DNA of 64,000 nucleotides from Planctomycetaceae bacterium (GTDB lineage Bacteria; Planctomycetota; Planctomycetia; Planctomycetales; Planctomycetaceae). The number at the start of each line of letters is the position of its first letter. Positions within the stretch are counted from its first letter, which is position 1. A model generated the notes under the pieces. The model was not told the origin of the DNA, made no database searches, and worked only from the letters and a program-made list of their open reading frames with translations. Shown piece by piece: positions 1-9,029 of the stretch. The stretch covers positions 124,001-188,000 of the forward strand of contig JABISG010000123.1 of NCBI GenBank assembly GCA_018699955.1, in the 5' to 3' direction. A program made the position numbers and the translations under genes.

Positions 1-1011
1 GTGCAACACGTCGAAGATCGCGCGTCGGTCATGTTCTACCGGCTGAAGGCCGCGTCGTTCTTCAATCGTACCGATTACGTCACGCCAGTCCTGGCAGAAA
101 ATGCCGGCGGAATTCCGGGGCTGGAACGCATGCCCGCCGACGAATACTGGAAGGATCCAGCCATCGGCAAGGTCGAAGTGCTCGACGTCGAACAGGGCAA
201 ACCGGGTGAACGCGATCGCGTGCGGGTGATGGTTCGCTGGTCCGGTAAACGGCTTAGCGGCAAGCCGGGCAAGCGATCGTCGGTCGTGCGCCGACAGGCA
301 ATTTACACGCACGTTTACATTCTCGTGCGCGAACACGGAGTGAAGAGTCTCGCCAGCGAAACGTTCGCATCGTCATCGTGCGGTGGATGCGGCGCACCAA
401 TCGCCGTCTCGAAGGAGAAAGCGTGCGGATTCTGCGGCACCAGTCTCGTCGATGGCCGACACGATTGGGTGTTGGACGACATCTCACCCTTCACGCACGA
501 CATGGCTTTTCGGCCGCAACAATCGCAACAGCCACCGGCCGACCGCGCTCTTCAATCGGCAGCCTCGGGGAATGGTGACGCTTTCGATGCCCCCTTCATC
601 AGCGGCGACGCGGAACTGTCGCTAGCCGTGCTTTCGAGAATCGTTTGGGCCGACGGCGAAGCGCACAAAAAGGAACGCAAAGCGCTGTCGCGGTTGGGCA
701 AACGCTGGGGACTCACGCAGCCACAAATGCAGGAAGCATTCGAGTCGGCAAGAGACGGCAACGTCGAGCTTCCCATCCCCGATACCCGTGAAGAGTCGAA
801 CGTTTACATGAAGCAACTGATCCACGTCAGCCTCTCCGACGGCCGGCTGAGTTCCGACGAACAGCGACTGCTGTACGACTACGGCCAGCGAATGAACTAC
901 ACCAAATCAGAAGTCCGCCACGCCATCGCCCGCGAAAAACGCGAACTGTATCAGGAAGCCCGCGCGCTGCAGCGACTGCGAAGGAAGAACGGACGTGGAA
1001 CCTCGGCGTAA
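1..1011 (+). CDS. TIM44-like / zinc-ribbon / TerB-like protein, 5' end outside window
   Basis: The reading frame is open from base 1, so the true start probably lies upstream and only the last 336 residues or so are visible. Residues about 1-120 resemble the TIM44-like fold found in planctomycete proteins of this kind. A four-cysteine zinc ribbon follows at about 126-145 (CGGC...CGFC). After a low-complexity linker comes a C-terminal helical TerB-like region (about 200-320) with the repeated pattern of acidic residues typical of tellurite-resistance TerB domains (WADGEAHKKER, LSDGRLSSDEQ). TerB domains are generally thought to bind divalent metal near membranes. No enzymatic role can be assigned. 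Family placement is from motif recognition only. Confidence 0.6.
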   Translation: MQHVEDRASVMFYRLKAASFFNRTDYVTPVLAENAGGIPGLERMPADEYWKDPAIGKVEVLDVEQGKPGERDRVRVMVRWSGKRLSGKPGKRSSVVRRQAIYTHVYILVREHGVKSLASETFASSSCGGCGAPIAVSKEKACGFCGTSLVDGRHDWVLDDISPFTHDMAFRPQQSQQPPADRALQSAASGNGDAFDAPFISGDAELSLAVLSRIVWADGEAHKKERKALSRLGKRWGLTQPQMQEAFESARDGNVELPIPDTREESNVYMKQLIHVSLSDGRLSSDEQRLLYDYGQRMNYTKSEVRHAIAREKRELYQEARALQRLRRKNGRGTSA

Positions 1012-1054
1012 TTATTCAAGCCCGAATTGAGAGCGAAAGAAGAGTGTCGCAGCA

Positions 1055-1067
1055 CGCCAGTGGCCCC
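1055..1067. repeat. GCCAGTGGC-type intergenic repeat, partial copy
   Basis: The short motif CGCCAGTGGCCCC lies between two genes. It matches half of the palindromic element at 21960 and the fuller copy inside the murG gene near 30294. It is probably a degenerate copy of the same dispersed repeat. Confidence 0.35.
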
Positions 1068-1144
1068 CGCGCGATCTTGTTCGCTTTCATCGAGTGTTGT
1101 AATATCGACGCTCGCTTATTTGTTTGAATGGAACCAAACGCACA

Positions 1145-2602
1145 ATGGACAGGCTCATGGATAACATTCCCAATGTCCAGCACCCGGTGTTCACTCGTCG
1201 CACCGCTGTGCAGGCCGGTGCGGTCGGGCTGCTTGGTGTGGGGATCAATCATCTTGAGTCACTGCGGGCAGATGCGGCACCGATGGAATCGGCCGGTGGA
1301 ACATCGCGGGCGAAGTCGGTCGTGTTTATCTTTCTCTCCGGCGGACTAACGCAGCACGATAGCTTCGACCCGAAACCGAATGCGCCGGTGGGAATTCGCG
1401 GCGAGTTCAATCCCATTGCAACACGCACGCCGGGACTTCAGATTTGTGAACACCTGCCGATGCTCGCCGCGCGGAGCAACAAATGGTCGCTGTTGCGATC
1501 ATTAACAACACCCTACAACGGCCATTCCGAAGGACACATGGCGATCCTCTCGGGACGCACGCCGATGCCGCCGACGTTCAACGGCAGCAAACCGATGCCG
1601 GAAGACTGGCCTTCAATTGCCTCAATTGTCGGCGAAGCAACCAACCGCCGCAGCAATAATCTTCCGCCCGCCGTGGTCTTGCCCGAACGCCTGGTTCACC
1701 GCACCACCCGGGTCATTCCTGGCCAGTTTGCCGGGCGAATGGGACGGCAGCGCGAGCCGTGGTTTATTGAAGCGTCGCCGTTTAACGCCGGATCGTATGG
1801 CGCCTATCCCGATTACGAATTCCATTTTGTGCGGGGACGCGAACAGAACAAGAATCTCAAATTCCAGGCACCCAATCTCAGTCTGCCCGAAGGTCTCAAC
1901 CAATCGCGGCTCGGGAAACGAACGGACCTGCTGAAACTGATTGAATCTCAACGCCGCGATCTCGATCAATTTGCCGCCACCGAGAATTTCGACCGCTCTC
2001 GGCAGGCAGCGATTTCATTATTGACCGACGAGAGCGTCCAACAGGCATTCGATGTCACCCGCGCACCGGCCAAGGTGCAGGACCGTTACGGTCGCAACGC
2101 CTTCGGCTGGTCGTTGTTGATGGCGAAGCGGTTAGTGGAGTCGGGCGTCAATCTGGTGCAGGTCAATCTCGGCAACAACGAAACATGGGACACGCACGAC
2201 AACGCCTTCCCGCTGCTCAAGGATTGCCTGTTGCCGCCGACCGATCGTGCGCTGTCGGCACTGCTCGACGATCTGGATGAAAGCGGCCTGCTGGATGAAA
2301 CGTTGATTGTGATGTGTGGCGAGATGGGCCGCACGCCGAAGATCAACACCAAGCTTCCCGGCCGCGACCATTGGGGCGCCGTGCAAACGGTCTTCTTCGC
2401 CGGCGGCGGCCTCCGCGGCGGCAACGTGGTCGGCAGTTCCGACGAGATCGGCGCTTATCCCGCCACCGCGTTGCAGCGCCCCGAAAACGTCGCCGCCACC
2501 ATCTACGATTCCCTCGGCATCCCATCGACCGCGAGTTGGAAAGACGAACTAAACCGCCCGCACCGCATTTACTTCGGCGATCCGATTGCGGCGCTGTTGT
2601 GA
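1145..2602 (+). CDS. DUF1501 family exported protein
   Basis: A 485-residue protein of the DUF1501 family, relatives of sulfatases/alkaline phosphatases that are greatly expanded in planctomycetes. A twin-arginine-like signal (TRRTAVQAGAVGLLGVG) at about residues 18-35 indicates export by Tat. Family landmarks are visible: FIFLSGGLTQHDSFDPKPNAP, the LLRSLTT and HSEGH segments, WDTHDN, and near the C-terminus EMGRTPKIN followed by GRDHWG. The ATG at 1145 is preferred over a TTG seven codons upstream. In planctomycetes these genes often pair with DUF1549/DUF1553 cytochrome genes, but no such partner is present here. The substrate is unknown. A longer paralogue lies at 48028. Confidence 0.85.
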   Translation: MDRLMDNIPNVQHPVFTRRTAVQAGAVGLLGVGINHLESLRADAAPMESAGGTSRAKSVVFIFLSGGLTQHDSFDPKPNAPVGIRGEFNPIATRTPGLQICEHLPMLAARSNKWSLLRSLTTPYNGHSEGHMAILSGRTPMPPTFNGSKPMPEDWPSIASIVGEATNRRSNNLPPAVVLPERLVHRTTRVIPGQFAGRMGRQREPWFIEASPFNAGSYGAYPDYEFHFVRGREQNKNLKFQAPNLSLPEGLNQSRLGKRTDLLKLIESQRRDLDQFAATENFDRSRQAAISLLTDESVQQAFDVTRAPAKVQDRYGRNAFGWSLLMAKRLVESGVNLVQVNLGNNETWDTHDNAFPLLKDCLLPPTDRALSALLDDLDESGLLDETLIVMCGEMGRTPKINTKLPGRDHWGAVQTVFFAGGGLRGGNVVGSSDEIGAYPATALQRPENVAATIYDSLGIPSTASWKDELNRPHRIYFGDPIAALL

Positions 2603-2703
2603 TCGGCTCGTGTGACGCGTTGGATGACCGGTTTCAGACCTCGCTTTCGCCACCGAGTCTCTAGATATCATGCCCCGTTTGGCTGTCAACGGAGCTCAGA
2701 CCA

Positions 2704-4089
2704 ATGAGTCGCCCATTGAATTCTTCACGACGAAAACTAGGTTGGTTGCTTGTCCCAATTGTCGTCAGATTCCTTATTGGGTGTGGTGGCCAAGAGTATC
2801 AAGAGAGAGTCATGTCCGAAGCGAAAAATGAAGCGAGTGAGGAAGTCGTAAAATTCCACAGAATTGTCGAGAACGGCTCTTTGGCAGAACTGAAACAGGC
2901 GTTGAAGAACGGGGCTGATGTTAATGCACCGGGACACGTCGAACAGACAGCGTTGATGGTGGCAATTGCCGCGAAAGATTCGGAGAAGATGAAGCTATTG
3001 ATAGAGCATGGGGCAGACCCTGAAATAACGGATGAATTCAATGCGACGGCTCTCAGGCATGCGGTTGGTGCGGACTTCCCAGCCGGTGCGCGATTCCTTC
3101 TGAGTCTTGGCGTTGATCGAGGCTATCACCCGAAATACCCGCTGAAGAAAATCGATTACGGCTCTCATTTTCTCGAAATAGAGATACCAGAAGAAATGAA
3201 GGAACTCGTTTCAGAAGCGGAATGGAAAGAGTCCGTTGAAGATGGAAGGAAATCGATGGTCGAGATGGGGCAGAATCCAACCGTAGAACCAATGATTTCC
3301 GATGTCCAAAGTGTGAATGTGCTGAAGTTGTTTCTTGATGCAGGTGACGATTTAAGTCAGGCGCCGACTGACGTGAAAAGGGACTTTGTGGGACTGGGCA
3401 ATGGAGGAGAGTTTCAGTCGTCCCCGGACGATTACACAATGCACAAATCACCGCATTTCGGAACTCGTAATCCAGATCACATGGACAATCCTTTCTGGCG
3501 CGACATGATTAAGTTGGGTTGCAACGCGTATGATGCAAGGCAGCACTTCGACGACAACGAACCGTTTGATAAACCGGGGGCCGTTTGGTGCTACGATCGA
3601 TTTGGGTCATCCCTGACGCGACTCAACGACGGACGTTTCGTTGAAATTGGCGGGGAACATGAGGATCACTACGACCCGGATTTTCATATCTACAATGACG
3701 TCGTCATTCACGACGGGAAGGGGAAGTTTCGGATTTATGGTTATCCCAAAGACGTGTTTCCTCCAACCGACTTTCACACGGCGTCGCTCGTAGAAGATTG
3801 GATTTACATCGTCGGATGTCTTGGATACATGGATCAGCGGCAAATAGGTCGCACCCCCGTCTATCGGTTGAAATTAGGGTCTTGGGAGATCGAAACGATC
3901 AATACGTCGGGAGAAATGCCGAGTTGGCCACATGGACACCGCTCGAAATTCGACCCGAAGAGACATGTGATTCATGTCGAAGGGGGAGACATTCATATCG
4001 CTGGTGACGACGGCGAATTGCAAATCATTCCCAATGAGCAGCAATTCGAATTGGACCTTTCAACCCACCAGTGGCGAAGGCTAAATTAA
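2704..4089 (+). CDS. ankyrin-repeat lipoprotein with kelch-like C-terminal half
   Basis: A 461-residue protein. The N-terminus is a lipoprotein signal ending in LIGC (Cys27). Residues about 50-150 hold ankyrin repeats (GADVNAPG, LLIEHGADPEI), which normally mediate protein binding. The second half (about 255-461) has short beta-rich blocks ending in lines such as DWIYIVGCLGYMD and FELDLSTHQWRRLN, which look like kelch-type propeller blades. GGAG lies nine bases before the ATG at 2704. An internal ATG at 2812 preceded by GAGAGAG would give a form without the signal. Base composition is more AT-rich than its neighbours. The function is unknown; an envelope scaffold is a reasonable guess. Confidence 0.65.
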   Translation: MSRPLNSSRRKLGWLLVPIVVRFLIGCGGQEYQERVMSEAKNEASEEVVKFHRIVENGSLAELKQALKNGADVNAPGHVEQTALMVAIAAKDSEKMKLLIEHGADPEITDEFNATALRHAVGADFPAGARFLLSLGVDRGYHPKYPLKKIDYGSHFLEIEIPEEMKELVSEAEWKESVEDGRKSMVEMGQNPTVEPMISDVQSVNVLKLFLDAGDDLSQAPTDVKRDFVGLGNGGEFQSSPDDYTMHKSPHFGTRNPDHMDNPFWRDMIKLGCNAYDARQHFDDNEPFDKPGAVWCYDRFGSSLTRLNDGRFVEIGGEHEDHYDPDFHIYNDVVIHDGKGKFRIYGYPKDVFPPTDFHTASLVEDWIYIVGCLGYMDQRQIGRTPVYRLKLGSWEIETINTSGEMPSWPHGHRSKFDPKRHVIHVEGGDIHIAGDDGELQIIPNEQQFELDLSTHQWRRLN

Positions 4090-4217
4090 GTCGGCAAACC
4101 CACCAGTGTTGTCTTCGCTTTCCACGATTACGGCATCCGCACGACCTGAAATCGAGATTGCGCTTTGCTGAACGTCCATCGTCCACAACAGCCCGAATTC
4201 TGAAAACGCGACCCAAC

Positions 4218-7200
4218 TCACTCCACCGGCAAGAATGCCAGTGATGTTTGCACCGCGTAGTCGCAGGTGCAGCCGGAGCTGGCTTCGGGGATTAGTAACA
4301 ACCCGCCGGCAGGGATGATGTTGATCCAGCAGCCGGGGCGGGTGCTGGTGGTGACCGGGGTGCGGCTGTGGGTTGTTAAGTCGAACATGGTCGGGTTGCT
4401 TTGCCGGAAGAAAAAAGCCGACGCTGATGCCGAAATGGTGCCGCAGCCGCGTCGCTTGCCGAGGTCCCAACCCCAGTTGGCAATCTTCTTGCCGGTTTGT
4501 AATTCGTAGGCGAACGGCTCGCAGTAGAGTTTGTTGCCGACGATGATCGGATGCAGGTCCTGTTCGCCGTGGTCGCCGTTGATTTTCGTCGCTTGATTCT
4601 GCGTTGTGTTCCACACCGGTTTTCCGGATTTGGTATCGAAGACGAACACGTCGAACAGCACGCGGGCCGTTTCTTTGTTGCTGCCGCTGTTTCTCGAACC
4701 GACGACGACCAGTTTGTCGTCCGCGTAGCTGCAATAAAGATTATGCTCGGCCGCCGTGCATTTCGCGTCGATTCGCCACGCCACTTTTCCCGTATGCATG
4801 TCAATCGCAACAAGATCGGCACCCTTGCCGAGGAGTTGCGTCAACGGAGCGCGGCCCTTGGGGTTGTTGATCGTCTCGGCATTTCGCGATTCGACGAAGA
4901 ACATCTTCCCGCCGCCAACGGTAATGGTGGAGTTGGGGATCGCCCCCTGATCGGAATGGTAAGTCCATTGGTGCGCGGCCTTGCTTTGGTCGAAGGCAAA
5001 CACAAAATCGCTGGTGACGGCATGCCGAAAATCGAAATAGGCGGCATCGTGAATCGCTGCCAAACTGTGGCCTCGACGCGACGCCCCCGGTTTTACACCG
5101 CTGCCAATCAGCAACTTTTCGACGTTGGCAACATAGCCCCATTCTCGTTTCTTGCCGTCTTTGGCCATCGGCACGCGAAATGTCGTTTCGGCATAGCCGG
5201 TCTCGGCATTGAGTGCCATGCATTTGTCATCGACTGCGACATACACAAACCCCGTGCCGGCCGCCATGTAACTGCAATCGCGGAACGCGCCGACGCGGCG
5301 GGAGTTGGGGATTTCAACAGTCCACAGCGGCGTGCCGTTGTAGGCGTCGGCCGCGTAGATGCGGTTATCACCCGGAATGAACAGTCGCCCGTCTTTCCAT
5401 AGGGGGGCGACGGTGCGGTGATGCCGGTCGATCATCTGCCGCGGTCCCGGCCGGCCGAACCACTGCATCGCCATTTTGCCACGAACGCGCGTGTCGGTGC
5501 TGCAGACGGTGTTGGCGGCATTCGCATACATGTGCGTCCACTCGCCAATGCCCTTCAATGAAGGCCGCCGCACAATCTCACTCTTCTTTACACCGAGGAA
5601 TGCGACGCCACCACCGGGTCGCAGCACGCGAGTAATTTCATCGCGATCACCCGGCAATTTGCCACCACTTACCAGCGAATCGCCGACGATCAAATTGAAC
5701 AGGTAATCGGTGTAGGGCAGTTTTCCGGTGGGCGATCGATGATGCACCACCACGCGGCCCGACAGCCCGGCGGCATCGAAGCGCCGCCGCAATGTCGTCA
5801 CTTTCTCGGCATTCGCTTCGACACAGACAATCTTCAGATCACTGTGCCGCGCCAGTTCATAGGCGAGGTGTCCGTTGCCGTTTTCAAGTACCAGGCAAAA
5901 TCCCTGTCGCACTTTCGATTCGGCGAGTAGCTCCTGTGCGGTCGTCTTGTACTGGGTCGCAAGTTGCTCGCTGGCATACACGAGCGGTTTGTTTGCGGCC
6001 GGTGAAATCTCTCGCGGCAATTGTTCTTGCTGACCGAAGCAGTAGACCAACCCTGCATCGGTGCTGACGAACAACCGTCCGCCGGCAATCGACAGGCCAT
6101 ACGCTTTGCCGGTGACCTTCGCCGTCCAGATCTCTTTTCCGTCGTCAGCGCGAAACGCGGTTACCTTGCCGTCACCGCCACCGAAGCGCACGCCGGCGGC
6201 ACCGATGAATGCGTAGGGATATTCCTCCGGTAGCTTGCTGATCTCCTTGCCGATTCCCTTGCCGCGCCGTTTGAGTTGTGATGCAAACGCACCGGCCGGA
6301 TCTCTTCCGCCCGGCACGAACAACTTGCCCGAGCGGCGTTCGAGATAACCCTGGGCCGAAACGTTGATCTTTCCGCTGGCAAGTTTCTTGCCGGTTTTTA
6401 CATCGAGAGCGACTTGGTAAACCGCCTGATTGGGGAACAACCCCGCGCAGAAGTAGGCGATGTTTTCATCCACAAGCACGCCGGTACGAACCGGCATTGA
6501 ACTGATGACGCGACCATTCCCCGCGATTTGCCGCTCCTCGGCGGCATCGTGGCGGTACTTCCACATCAGTGATCCATTAGCAGAATTGAGACAATAGACG
6601 TGACCGTCATCGGAACCGAACAAGACCTTGCCGACGTGAAGCGTCGGTGCTAATCGCACCGGGCCTTCGGTAAAGAACGACCACTTTTCACCGCCGGTCG
6701 TTGCATCGAGACAGTAAACCTTGTCGTCGGCCGACGATGCAAAGTAAGCCGCATTGCCATCGGAAACAACGTGGTAGGCGCGGTCGTAAATCACGCGAGG
6801 TTTCAGGTTGTATTTCTTGTGCCAGAAGTTTTGCTTCGCAGGTGCAGGCCAGGCCGGTTGCGGCGGGTGACGCGATCGATAAACCCAGGCCGCATGTAGA
6901 GGGGCATTCAATTTGTCGGTGGAGATTCCGGACCGCTGATTGTCGCGCAGGTAAGTCGGCCAGTCGGCGACCTGTGGAGTGACCGCCTCGATCTCGGGGA
7001 ACTCTCGCAGCCTCGCCTTGAACCGCGCACCAATCTCCGCAGTAGACAGGCTCCGATCATAGACGCTGACTTGCTCAATTTGCCCGGCGAGTGAATACAG
7101 TTCGTTATCGTCGTGGTAGGCGCCAATCGTGAAAGGCGCATTGGGCGGATAGGCGATATCGCCCGACTGCTCTTTCGATGCGGCTCGCAGTTTGCCGTCA

Positions 7201-7757
7201 ACGTGCAACGTCATCTGCTTGCCGTCGTATGTTCCCACAACGTGGTACCAGTAGCCAAATTCAAAGGAGCGGGGATCGGTGAGATACGTCAGCCGCTTTT
7301 TGGTTGAAGATGAAACGGCGAAGCAGAATTGAGAGTTGCGGTGGCCCAGCAGCCAACCCCGCTCGTAATCGCCGTTGTCCTGAATGATGCCGCAGATGCC
7401 CCCCCACTCCGCCGGTTTGTCGACCAGCACCCACGCCTCGACGGAGATTGCGCGCTGCGGCAACTTCAGTTGTTTGAGATCGGTCGCGACGGCAATGTGT
7501 CGCCGCGCCTTGGAATCTCCATCGAGCAGCAGGGCGTGCGGAATCGTCTTACTGAATCGAACCGGGCCGTTGGTCGTTGCGTTTTTACCACCCGCGACAG
7601 CTTTGAACGTTTTGCCGTCGGCAAGATTCTGGCGAAACTGCCAGCGAAACAGCGGCCCGTCTGCAGCGTTCGCAGGCGAAAACGCGGTTGCAATAGTCAA
7701 CAGGGCAACGGCCGCCCCGCTGTTAAAACTGCGTCGCAGTGACCGTGCTGGCATCAT
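4218..7757 (-). CDS. giant exported LamG / PQQ-propeller / methyltransferase-like protein
   Basis: An 1179-residue protein with an N-terminal signal peptide cleaved near PANAA-DG (residue 32). A LamG/concanavalin-like domain spans about 40-255 (VEAWVLVDKPAEWGG, YDGKQMTLHVDGKL). A first PQQ-like beta-propeller follows at about 265-590, with repeated patterns such as VYCLDATTGGEKWSF. At about 605-745 lies a class I SAM-methyltransferase-like fold (CLVLENGNGHLAYELA, VCVEANAEKV, EITRVLRPGGGVAF). A second propeller fills about 750-1179. Propellers of this type usually do not bind PQQ in planctomycetes and may bind polysaccharides or proteins. The methyltransferase-like module in an exported protein is unusual. 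The ATG at 7757 gives a clean signal peptide. It is monocistronic. Confidence 0.8.
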   Translation of the reverse strand: MMPARSLRRSFNSGAAVALLTIATAFSPANAADGPLFRWQFRQNLADGKTFKAVAGGKNATTNGPVRFSKTIPHALLLDGDSKARRHIAVATDLKQLKLPQRAISVEAWVLVDKPAEWGGICGIIQDNGDYERGWLLGHRNSQFCFAVSSSTKKRLTYLTDPRSFEFGYWYHVVGTYDGKQMTLHVDGKLRAASKEQSGDIAYPPNAPFTIGAYHDDNELYSLAGQIEQVSVYDRSLSTAEIGARFKARLREFPEIEAVTPQVADWPTYLRDNQRSGISTDKLNAPLHAAWVYRSRHPPQPAWPAPAKQNFWHKKYNLKPRVIYDRAYHVVSDGNAAYFASSADDKVYCLDATTGGEKWSFFTEGPVRLAPTLHVGKVLFGSDDGHVYCLNSANGSLMWKYRHDAAEERQIAGNGRVISSMPVRTGVLVDENIAYFCAGLFPNQAVYQVALDVKTGKKLASGKINVSAQGYLERRSGKLFVPGGRDPAGAFASQLKRRGKGIGKEISKLPEEYPYAFIGAAGVRFGGGDGKVTAFRADDGKEIWTAKVTGKAYGLSIAGGRLFVSTDAGLVYCFGQQEQLPREISPAANKPLVYASEQLATQYKTTAQELLAESKVRQGFCLVLENGNGHLAYELARHSDLKIVCVEANAEKVTTLRRRFDAAGLSGRVVVHHRSPTGKLPYTDYLFNLIVGDSLVSGGKLPGDRDEITRVLRPGGGVAFLGVKKSEIVRRPSLKGIGEWTHMYANAANTVCSTDTRVRGKMAMQWFGRPGPRQMIDRHHRTVAPLWKDGRLFIPGDNRIYAADAYNGTPLWTVEIPNSRRVGAFRDCSYMAAGTGFVYVAVDDKCMALNAETGYAETTFRVPMAKDGKKREWGYVANVEKLLIGSGVKPGASRRGHSLAAIHDAAYFDFRHAVTSDFVFAFDQSKAAHQWTYHSDQGAIPNSTITVGGGKMFFVESRNAETINNPKGRAPLTQLLGKGADLVAIDMHTGKVAWRIDAKCTAAEHNLYCSYADDKLVVVGSRNSGSNKETARVLFDVFVFDTKSGKPVWNTTQNQATKINGDHGEQDLHPIIVGNKLYCEPFAYELQTGKKIANWGWDLGKRRGCGTISASASAFFFRQSNPTMFDLTTHSRTPVTTSTRPGCWINIIPAGGLLLIPEASSGCTCDYAVQTSLAFLPVE

Positions 7758-8067
7758 CGACTCTCCGAAGCGGTGCGGGAACTCGGCGGACTCGCCACTG
7801 TGACTCGATCGACAGAATCAGCAGACATCATGCCCACGGCATCCTGGTCAGGATGGTAGGACACCGAATGATACACGATGTGATCTGATTGAACAAATTG
7901 GGGCAAGCGACAAACGGCTGAGGACTTTCACTTGTCGAGAGACAGAGTGAGAATTCCGGACAAGTTTTGCGCCCACTTTTCCCCAGTTTGTCGGCATCAA
8001 ACCATCGGGCATTGGGTTGCGTGTGTCATGCCCGGAGCCTCACATTCAGGGTGTGAACAGATTCTTA

Positions 8068-8094
8068 TTGACTACAATTGGGCGTGTGTATAAG
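8068..8094 (+). promoter_or_regulatory. candidate promoter upstream of the BON/CsrA cluster
   Basis: TTGACT at 8068-8073 and TATAAG at 8089-8094 resemble -35 and -10 boxes, but the 15-base spacer is shorter than the usual 17. It would drive transcription towards the terminator at 8205 and then gene 8284. Confidence 0.3.
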
Positions 8095-8204
8095 ATTCTG
8101 GTGGTTGTCGATGTGACGGAATCTGACACCGATGATGTCGTCCTTCCAACGGCCGATCTCCGCAGCCTGATGCCGGGTTGTTAGATTAATGATTGCGATG
8201 TTCG

Positions 8205-8241
8205 CCCCTCTGTGCCACAAATGCACAGATGGGGTTTTTTT
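8205..8241 (+). terminator. rho-independent terminator / possible attenuator
   Basis: CCCC-T-CTGTGC (8205-8215) can pair with GCACAG-AT-GGGG (8223-8234), followed by seven T residues (8235-8241). It lies about 40 bases upstream of the next start codon and has no upstream plus-strand gene to terminate. That suggests a small RNA end or a leader attenuator. Confidence 0.6.
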
Positions 8242-8283
8242 GTTGAATGACGGCGAGTTCCGTATCACGAGAAGGAATTCAAG

Positions 8284-8571
8284 ATGATGGGAACGGCAAC
8301 AGGGTTTCCGGCGGCCGAGACTCCCAACATGGCCGACAAGTCTCACCCGGATTCGGACTGTTTCGACGCTCTGGACAATGTGATGATCGCCGCCTTGTCG
8401 GCGAGGCAGATTTCAGAAATGACGCGAGCGGAACTCATTCGCGTCGTTGAAAGAACGTGCCTGCCCCAAACCGCTGCGCAATGCAAGGCTCACCTGGCAT
8501 TTGCCGAACGACCGACGCTGGAACGGCTGGTTTATCTGGCTCGACGGTACTGTCGCAATCTCGGCTATTGA
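8284..8571 (+). CDS. small conserved-type hypothetical protein before BON and CsrA genes
   Basis: A 95-residue soluble protein that I do not recognise. AAGGA at 8272-8276 sits seven bases before the ATG and supports this start. The C-terminal 60 residues are helical and charged (LSARQISEMTRAELIRVVERT, ERPTLERLVYLARRYC), with three cysteines in all. It is followed after 25 bases by a BON-domain gene and then csrA, all on one strand, so the three may be co-transcribed and share a stress or post-transcriptional regulation role. That role is inferred from context only. Confidence 0.6.
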   Translation: MMGTATGFPAAETPNMADKSHPDSDCFDALDNVMIAALSARQISEMTRAELIRVVERTCLPQTAAQCKAHLAFAERPTLERLVYLARRYCRNLGY

Positions 8572-8596
8572 ATTGAGGGTCACAGGAGCAGCAGCC

Positions 8597-8914
8597 ATGA
8601 CAACTACGAATCTGGCCGACCGGGAGTTGGCAACTTGTGAGTCACCGCCTGCAACTGGCGATCAACGGGATGCCGCAGCGCGCCGCTCGAAAATTATCGC
8701 CGCGGCAGAGGGCCGATTGCGGGCCAGTCCGTATCTGTCTTTAAGGACGATTTACTGCGAATTTCACGAGGGCATGTTGATCCTCAGAGGCAGTTTGCCA
8801 ACGTACTACATGAAACAACAGGCACAGGCGGCTGTCGCGGACGTCGAAGGGGTGGGGCGGGTGTTCAACCAAATCGAGGTCTGTTCACTCGATGTTCTGC
8901 GCTGCGACGACTGA
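8597..8914 (+). CDS. BON-domain protein
   Basis: A 105-residue protein whose C-terminal two thirds form a BON domain: helix AAEGRLRASPYLS, strand TIYCEFHEGMLILRGSLPTY, helix KQQAQAAVADVEGV, then VGRVFNQIEV. BON domains bind phospholipids or other surfaces and are common in osmotic-shock proteins such as OsmY. No signal peptide is visible, so this one may be cytoplasmic. The ATG at 8597 has AGGAG nine bases upstream, and longer frames starting further upstream overlap the previous gene. It sits between the small gene at 8284 and csrA. Confidence 0.75.
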   Translation: MTTTNLADRELATCESPPATGDQRDAAARRSKIIAAAEGRLRASPYLSLRTIYCEFHEGMLILRGSLPTYYMKQQAQAAVADVEGVGRVFNQIEVCSLDVLRCDD

Positions 8915-9029
8915 GGCGACAACAAACAGTGGGGAAGAATGGCAAGAGTTGCGAAGTCTGTTTCCGTGATCGGAACGTGATCCGTCGAATCAAGTCGTTT
9001 CGACACAGTGAACGCACAAGGAGGGCGAC

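Larger units (their letters stand above)
7758..8283. other. intergenic region with possible short transcription unit
   Basis: These 526 bases between divergent genes hold no convincing gene. A promoter-like pair lies at 8068-8094 and a strong terminator at 8205-8241, both on the plus strand, so a transcript of about 140 nt may be made here. A GTG-started 32-codon frame (8086-8184) lies inside it, but nothing identifies it as a real peptide. Confidence 0.4.

Noticed and set aside
4551..5402. A 283-codon plus-strand frame inside the giant propeller gene
   Set aside because: Antisense to a gene with clear repeats; its composition is typical of a shadow frame and it has no ribosome site.
8095..8241. 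A CsrB-like RNA that titrates CsrA
   Set aside because: Such RNAs contain many GGA motifs in hairpin loops; I count only one convincing GGA in this transcript.
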